From Thermoflexales bacterium (GTDB lineage Bacteria; Chloroflexota; Anaerolineae; Fen-1058): a DNA stretch of 9,663 bases. The notes below the pieces were generated by a model. The model did no database searches, was not told where the DNA came from, and worked only from the letters and a program-made list of their open reading frames with translations. Within the stretch, counting starts at the first letter, position 1. Each line of letters opens with the position of its first letter. This document shows positions 6,104 through 9,663 of this stretch, one piece after another. The stretch spans positions 1 to 9,663 of the forward strand of contig JAFGFO010000400.1 in the NCBI GenBank assembly GCA_016931085.1. The letters run 5' to 3'. The translations under genes and the position numbers were made by a program.

Positions 6104-6132
6104 TTGATCGTTTGGCCGGCATGGTATATAAT
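6104..6132 (+). promoter_or_regulatory. Sigma70-type promoter for the OsmC-kinase-sbcDC block
   Basis: The -35 TTGATC (6104-6109) and a perfect -10 TATAAT (6127-6132) are separated by 17 bases. Transcription would begin near 6139, about 28 bases before ATG 6167. Together with the minus-strand promoter it makes this 143-base gap a divergent control region. No other promoter of this quality is obvious before the kinase, sbcD or sbcC genes, so it may drive all of them. Confidence 0.72.
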
Positions 6133-6155
6133 GGTGGCAGTTTTGCAGTTCTCAC

Positions 6156-6162
6156 AGGAGGG
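6156..6162 (+). promoter_or_regulatory. Strong ribosome binding site of the OsmC-family gene
   Basis: AGGAGGG lies four to five bases before ATG 6167, a near-perfect Shine-Dalgarno sequence. It rules out the longer in-frame reading from 6050, which would start upstream of the promoter. Confidence 0.85.
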
Positions 6163-6166
6163 TCAC

Positions 6167-6598
6167 ATGGTGGCCACAAAAGAAACACGCGTCGTCTGGA
6201 AAGGCGACATGAGCTTTGAGAGCACCGGCCGTAAGCGCGCGCGGGTGACCATGGATGCCACGGCCGACTTTGGCGGGCACGACGAAGGCTTCTCGCCCAT
6301 GGAGTTGCTGCTGGTGGCGTTGGCCGGCTGCACGGCCATGGATGTGATCAGCATACTCAAAAAGAAACGCCAGGACGTGGTCGATTTTGAAATTGTCACG
6401 CGTGGCGTGCGCGCCGATGAGCACCCGCGCATCTACACCGAGATCGAGATCGAGTTCATCGTCCGCGGTCGCAACGTCGATCCTCAGGCTGTGGCGCGGG
6501 CCATCGAGCTTTCGGCAACCAAGTATTGCCCGATCAGCAACATGCTCAACAGAGCGGCTAAACTCACCACCCGTTATCGGGTCGAAGAGGCAATGTGA
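6167..6598 (+). CDS. OsmC family (YhfA-like) peroxiredoxin-type protein
   Basis: OsmC/Ohr proteins are small cytoplasmic thiol peroxidases that reduce organic or other hydroperoxides. This member has 143 residues, normal for the family. It contains two conserved cysteines, C55 in ALAGCTAMDV (51-60) and C121 in KYCPISNM (119-126), the usual redox pair. PMELLLVALAGC and VDPQAVARAIELSATKYCPI are typical of the YhfA-like OsmC branch; its substrate is not well defined. The start is set by AGGAGGG upstream and the leader carries a good promoter. Its stop overlaps the GTG of the histidine kinase gene by four bases, so the two are translationally coupled. An oxidative-stress role is known for the family; a link to the kinase is inferred. 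Confidence 0.95.
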   Translation: MVATKETRVVWKGDMSFESTGRKRARVTMDATADFGGHDEGFSPMELLLVALAGCTAMDVISILKKKRQDVVDFEIVTRGVRADEHPRIYTEIEIEFIVRGRNVDPQAVARAIELSATKYCPISNMLNRAAKLTTRYRVEEAM

Positions 6599-8244
6599 GT
6601 GACGCGAAGAAAAGGCACAAGCAGCTTGAGCAGGCCCTCAGAGAGAGCGAGGCGCGTTACCAGTTGTTATTGAGCTCGGTCACCGATTATATCTACACGG
6701 TGACGATCAAGGACGGCCGCCCGCTGGCTACCCTCCATGGCGCCGGCTGCGAGGCGGTGACGGGCTACACCCCGGGCGAATACGCCGCCGATCCCTATCT
6801 CTGGTATCGAATGGTTTACTGGCAGGATCGCGATGCTGTGAACTTGCACATCGACCAGGTGTTGGCGGGCAATACTCCGCCGCCGCTTAACCATCGCATT
6901 GTCCACAAAGACGGCAGCCTGCGCTGGGTGAGGAATGTGGCCGTGCCGCGTTACGACGCGGAAGGCATCCTGGTCGCTTACGATGGGCTGGTGTCCGACA
7001 TCACCGAGCAAAAGCGAGCCGAAGAAGCCGTGGCCCACGAACGGGATCTCTTGTTCATCTTGATGGATAACCTTCCAGACACCATCTATTTCAAAGACAC
7101 CTCCAGCCGCTTTACGCGGGTCAATCGTGCCCAGGCCGAGACGCTGGGGCTGGCCCGGCCTGAGGATGCGATAGGCAAGACGGACCTGGACTTTTTCTCG
7201 CCCGAGCATGCCGAGGCAGCTTATGCCGACGAACAAAAGCTTATCGAAACCGGGCAGCCCCTGATCGGTAAGTTGGAGCGCCTCATCAACGCAGAGGGTG
7301 ACTTTATCCGCTGGGTTTCGTGCACTAAGGTGCCTGTCAAGGACAAGGATGGAAAAATTGTCGGGATGGTGGGCATGTCCAGGGACATCAGCGATCTGGT
7401 GGAAGCCCAGGATGCCCTGCACCAGTACACGACCGAGCTGCAGGCTCGCAATGAGGAATTGGATACCTTTGCCCACACCGTCGCGCACGACCTCAAGCAC
7501 ACCTTATCCATCATCATCGGCTTGAGCGAAGTGCTCGAGTCGGAAGTGACCAGGGGCGAGTTGTCTCCAGAGGAGATTCACAGCTACCTGAGCCGGATCG
7601 CCCAGCGGGGGCGCAAGATGAACAATATCATCGAGGAACTGCTCCTGCTGTCGAGCGTGCGCCAGGTAGACGAGCTGCAGCTTGTCCCCCTGGATATGGC
7701 CAGCATCGTCGCCGAGGCCAAGGAACGCCTGGCCGACATGATCGCCAGCTGCCAGGCCAGCTTTAGCCTGCCCGATATGGCGTCTTGGCCAAGAGCGCTG
7801 GGGTACGCGCCCTGGATCGAAGAGGTGTGGCTGAATTATATCAGCAATGCGGTCAAGTACGGTGGGACGCCCGACGATGCGTCTTACATTGAACTGGGCG
7901 CCGAGCAGGTCTTGCTTAGCAGGGAGGAGGCAGAACGTCGTGGCGTGGGCGAGGGCGCTGTCGCTCCCCTGCGACTTTCACGAGATGCGCCTCCCCAGCT
8001 TTTGACTGAGCATGATGTGGAGTACGTGCGCTTTTGGGTGCGCGACAACGGCCCTGGCCTGACGCCTGAGGAACAAGCGCGGCTGTTCACCCCCTTTACT
8101 CGCCTGGAGCAAGCCCAAGTCAAGGGCTATGGCCTGGGCCTGTCCATCGTGCGCCGCATTGTGAGCAAACTGGGGGGATACGTTGGCGTGGAAAGCCAGC
8201 CGGGGCAGGGGAGCCAGTTCTTTTTCGCCTTGCGTAAAGCGTGA
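6595..8244 (+). CDS. Two-PAS hybrid-free sensor histidine kinase
   Basis: This encodes 549 residues with no signal peptide or membrane segment, so a cytoplasmic sensor is likely. After a short N-terminal coiled region come PAS1 (~20-143, ending GLVSDITEQKRAEEA) and PAS2 (~150-272, PDTIYFKDTSSRFTRVNRAQ to MSRDISDLVEAQDAL). A linking coil leads to HisKA with phospho-acceptor H298 in TVAHDLKHTLS. The HATPase domain has the N box around N418 (NYISNAVKYGG), the D484-N485-G486 G1 box (DNGPGL), an F-box-like LFTPFTRL and the G2 box GYGLGLSIV (511-519). No receiver domain is present and no response regulator lies nearby, so it is an orphan within this window. An unusual stretch of about 40 residues (~437-476) lies between the N box and G1. 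The GTG start is embedded in the OsmC stop (GTGA) with AGAGG just upstream. Ligand unknown; PAS domains often sense redox, light or small molecules. Confidence 0.95.
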   Translation: MSDAKKRHKQLEQALRESEARYQLLLSSVTDYIYTVTIKDGRPLATLHGAGCEAVTGYTPGEYAADPYLWYRMVYWQDRDAVNLHIDQVLAGNTPPPLNHRIVHKDGSLRWVRNVAVPRYDAEGILVAYDGLVSDITEQKRAEEAVAHERDLLFILMDNLPDTIYFKDTSSRFTRVNRAQAETLGLARPEDAIGKTDLDFFSPEHAEAAYADEQKLIETGQPLIGKLERLINAEGDFIRWVSCTKVPVKDKDGKIVGMVGMSRDISDLVEAQDALHQYTTELQARNEELDTFAHTVAHDLKHTLSIIIGLSEVLESEVTRGELSPEEIHSYLSRIAQRGRKMNNIIEELLLLSSVRQVDELQLVPLDMASIVAEAKERLADMIASCQASFSLPDMASWPRALGYAPWIEEVWLNYISNAVKYGGTPDDASYIELGAEQVLLSREEAERRGVGEGAVAPLRLSRDAPPQLLTEHDVEYVRFWVRDNGPGLTPEEQARLFTPFTRLEQAQVKGYGLGLSIVRRIVSKLGGYVGVESQPGQGSQFFFALRKA

Positions 8245-8251
8245 ATTCAAA

Positions 8252-9472
8252 TTGATTCGACTGCTGCACTTTGCCGATCTTCACATCGGCATGGAAAACT
8301 ATGGGCGGGTGGACCCAGCCACGGGCATCAACGGCCGCGTGCTGGACTTTTTGCGTCGTCTCGACGAGGTAATCGAGTATGGGCTGGCGCACGAGGTCGA
8401 CGCCGTGATCTTTGCCGGCGATGCCTTCAAGACGCGCGACCCCAGCCCCACTTACCAGCGCGAGTTCGCCCGCCGCATCCGGCGCTTGTCGGAAGTCAAC
8501 GTGCCGACCGTGCTGGTGGTGGGCAATCACGACCTGCCGGCGATGGAAAAGAAAGCCTCCAGCCTGGATATCTACCGCACTCTGAATGTGCCCAATATCC
8601 ACGTGGGCTGGCGCGACGAGTTGCTCCGCCTCGAAACCAGGCACGGCCCACTCCAGGTCGCCTGCGTGCCCTACCCAATGCGCCAACGCTTGCTGGCACG
8701 CGACGAGCTGCGCGCCAAATCGGTCCAAGAACTGGATCGCTCGCTGACCGATACGGTCTCTAACCTGGTGCGCTCCCTGGCTGACGAGCTCGATCCGAAC
8801 ATCCCCGCCGTGCTGGCCGGTCACTTTACGGTGGGCGGCGCTACTTTTGGCTCGGAACGCAGTGTGATGATCGGCAGCGACGCCGTCGTGCTCAAGAGCG
8901 TGCTGGCCGACCCAGCCTGGGATTACGTTGCCCTGGGGCACATTCACAAGCACCAGGAACTCAATAACGGCAAGCAGCCGGCCATCGTTTACCCTGGCAG
9001 CCTGGAACGCGTGGACTTTGGCGAGGAGCACGACAAGAAGGGATTTTGTTGGGTCGAGCTGGCGCGTGGGCAGACGAGCTGGAAATTCGTCGAGGTCGAG
9101 GCGCGCCCCTTTGTCAGCATTTATGCCGACGTGCGCGAGGCCGATAACCCCACCCAGGCCGTGCTCGAGGCCATTGCCGGTGCTGACATAACCGGCGCCG
9201 TGGTGCGTGTCGTCGTCAAGCTCAAGGCTTGCCAGGAGGCCGCGCTGCGTGAAAAAGACATCAACCTGGCCCTGGGCGGCGCCTATTACGTGTCCTCGCT
9301 GACCAAGGACGTCGAGCGCGAGCTGCGCCAACGCCTGGGCGGGCAGTCGCCAGAGGGGCTGACGACGGAGCAATTGATCCGGCGCTATTTCGAGACCAAG
9401 GGCACAGCCCCAGAGCGGATCGAAGGCTTGCTGGCCTGCGCCCAGGATCTCCTGGTGGACGAGGAGATGTGA
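8252..9472 (+). CDS. sbcD: Exonuclease SbcD / Mre11-like subunit
   Basis: SbcD is the metal-dependent (Mn2+) nuclease subunit of SbcCD, the bacterial Mre11-Rad50 counterpart that trims DNA ends and opens hairpins. All calcineurin-like phosphoesterase motifs are present (numbering from TTG 8252): D9 and H11 in FADLHIG, D57 in FAGDAF, N92-H93-D94 in VVGNHDLP, H191 in AGHF, and H230/H232 in LGHIHKH. The capping region follows, and the ~406-residue length is normal. The preferred start is TTG 8252, giving MIRLLHFADLHIG, the usual N-terminus. It lies 7 bases after the kinase stop and has no clear ribosome binding site. An upstream in-frame TTG (8183) would add 23 unrelated residues overlapping the kinase gene. 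Coupled translation with the kinase gene is therefore likely. The following gene is sbcC, as expected. Confidence 0.95.
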   Translation: MIRLLHFADLHIGMENYGRVDPATGINGRVLDFLRRLDEVIEYGLAHEVDAVIFAGDAFKTRDPSPTYQREFARRIRRLSEVNVPTVLVVGNHDLPAMEKKASSLDIYRTLNVPNIHVGWRDELLRLETRHGPLQVACVPYPMRQRLLARDELRAKSVQELDRSLTDTVSNLVRSLADELDPNIPAVLAGHFTVGGATFGSERSVMIGSDAVVLKSVLADPAWDYVALGHIHKHQELNNGKQPAIVYPGSLERVDFGEEHDKKGFCWVELARGQTSWKFVEVEARPFVSIYADVREADNPTQAVLEAIAGADITGAVVRVVVKLKACQEAALREKDINLALGGAYYVSSLTKDVERELRQRLGGQSPEGLTTEQLIRRYFETKGTAPERIEGLLACAQDLLVDEEM

Positions 9473-9497
9473 CTAATCGTGAAACCCTTTCGCGCCT

Positions 9498-9509
9498 TTC
9501 GCGCGCGAA
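9498..9509. repeat. Perfect 12-base CG-rich palindrome between sbcD and sbcC
   Basis: TTCGCGCGCGAA reads the same on both strands and lies within a CTTTCGCGC-rich stretch (9487-9515). It could be a protein-binding site or a small hairpin in RNA; the loop would be tight. It is too short to prove any role. Confidence 0.4.
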
Positions 9510-9520
9510 GCTTTCGTGCT

Positions 9521-9546
9521 GCCTGCACTTGCCGCAGGCGCAAGTG
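9521..9546 (+). other. Two competing stem-loops just upstream of sbcC
   Basis: GCCTGC (9521-9526) pairs with GCAGGC (9534-9539), and CACTTGC (9526-9532) pairs with GCAAGTG (9540-9546). The arms interleave, so only one stem can form at a time. They sit 9-34 bases before the sbcC ATG, where no ribosome binding site is evident. There is no run of T after either stem, so this is not an intrinsic terminator. A role in setting sbcC translation relative to sbcD is possible. Confidence 0.45.
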
Positions 9547-9554
9547 TTCGTGAC

Positions 9555-9663
9555 ATGATTCCGATTAAGCTCGAGTTGTACAACTTTATGCCCTATCACG
9601 ACCCGCCCCCGCTGGACCTGAGCGGCATCCACGTCGCTTGCCTGTCGGGCGACAACGGCGCCG
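9555..9663 (+). CDS. sbcC: SbcC / Rad50-like ATPase (5' end only, cut by window)
   Basis: Thirty-six codons are visible before the window ends. The peptide begins MIPIKLELYNFMPYHDPPPLDL and ends in CLSGDNGA. This is the expected N-terminal strand and the first part of the Walker A motif (G-D-N-G-A, with GKS presumably following) of the SMC-like ATPase partner of SbcD. The ATG at 9555 gives the usual family N-terminus. An in-frame GTG at 9516 would add 13 residues and run through the hairpins, so it is less likely; an in-frame stop lies at 9480. No clear Shine-Dalgarno sequence precedes it. Identification rests on this short stretch plus its position after sbcD, which is the standard order. 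Confidence 0.93.
   Translation, partial: MIPIKLELYNFMPYHDPPPLDLSGIHVACLSGDNGA

Noticed and set aside
6050..6166. Longer start of the OsmC-family gene
   Set aside because: It would place the start upstream of the promoter and of the near-perfect AGGAGGG site, and add residues absent from the family.
8120..9373. Long open frame of about 417 codons on the minus strand across sbcD
   Set aside because: Antisense open frames are common in GC-rich genes. It has no recognisable motif, and the plus strand encodes a complete SbcD with all catalytic residues.

Overview
The window is GC-rich, densely packed bacterial chromosome. It carries a split pyridoxal-phosphate synthase operon, an R3H/AAA ATPase with thymidylate kinase, an FmdB-type zinc ribbon protein with a long acidic tail, and a PAS histidine kinase followed by sbcD and sbcC. 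From the look of the proteins and this combination I infer Chloroflexota, probably Anaerolineae or a related class. No rRNA, tRNA or marker gene fixes this. There is no CRISPR array, tRNA, transposase or phage gene, and no gene-free stretch longer than about 150 bases.

Layout. (1) Bases 1-3373, plus strand: the 3' part of pdxS, a small GNAT acetyltransferase, a two-gene module resembling a TumE/DUF6516 toxin with its partner, pdxT, and a two-domain GNAT-like protein of unknown function. PdxS and PdxT form one enzyme complex making vitamin B6 cofactor, and their genes are usually adjacent. Here three foreign-looking genes separate them, and the toxin-like gene overlaps the pdxT start by four bases (ATGA). 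(2) 3377-5580, plus strand: an R3H-domain AAA ATPase (SpoIIIAA/Ycf45-like), then tmk, overlapping by four bases. The spacing suggests 1-5580 is one long transcription unit. (3) 5581-5640: a convergent intergenic stretch with a small stem-loop and an extremely AT-rich direct repeat that also supplies the stop codon of the next gene. (4) 5637-6023, minus strand: the FmdB zinc ribbon gene. (5) 6024-6166: a divergent control region with two good sigma70-type promoters whose -10 regions form an inverted repeat. (6) 6167-9663, plus strand: an OsmC-family peroxidase-like gene, a two-PAS histidine kinase (overlapping by four bases), sbcD (7-base gap) and the first 36 codons of sbcC.

How the genes may work together. 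The first block makes cofactor and dTDP and includes an ATPase of uncertain role. The last block joins a thiol-peroxidase-type protein, a sensor kinase and the SbcCD/Mre11-Rad50-like DNA end-processing nuclease in one apparent operon. That suggests stress sensing combined with DNA repair, but this is inference from gene order only.

The most interesting feature is the TumE/DUF6516-type pair embedded in the pdxS-pdxT operon. Its base composition is about 48% GC in sampled lines, against roughly 63-75% in sampled lines of pdxT and pdxS. Several smaller signals (a repeat within a stop codon, competing hairpins before sbcC, an insertion in the kinase ATP-binding domain) are listed as findings. I see no clearly undescribed multi-gene system.
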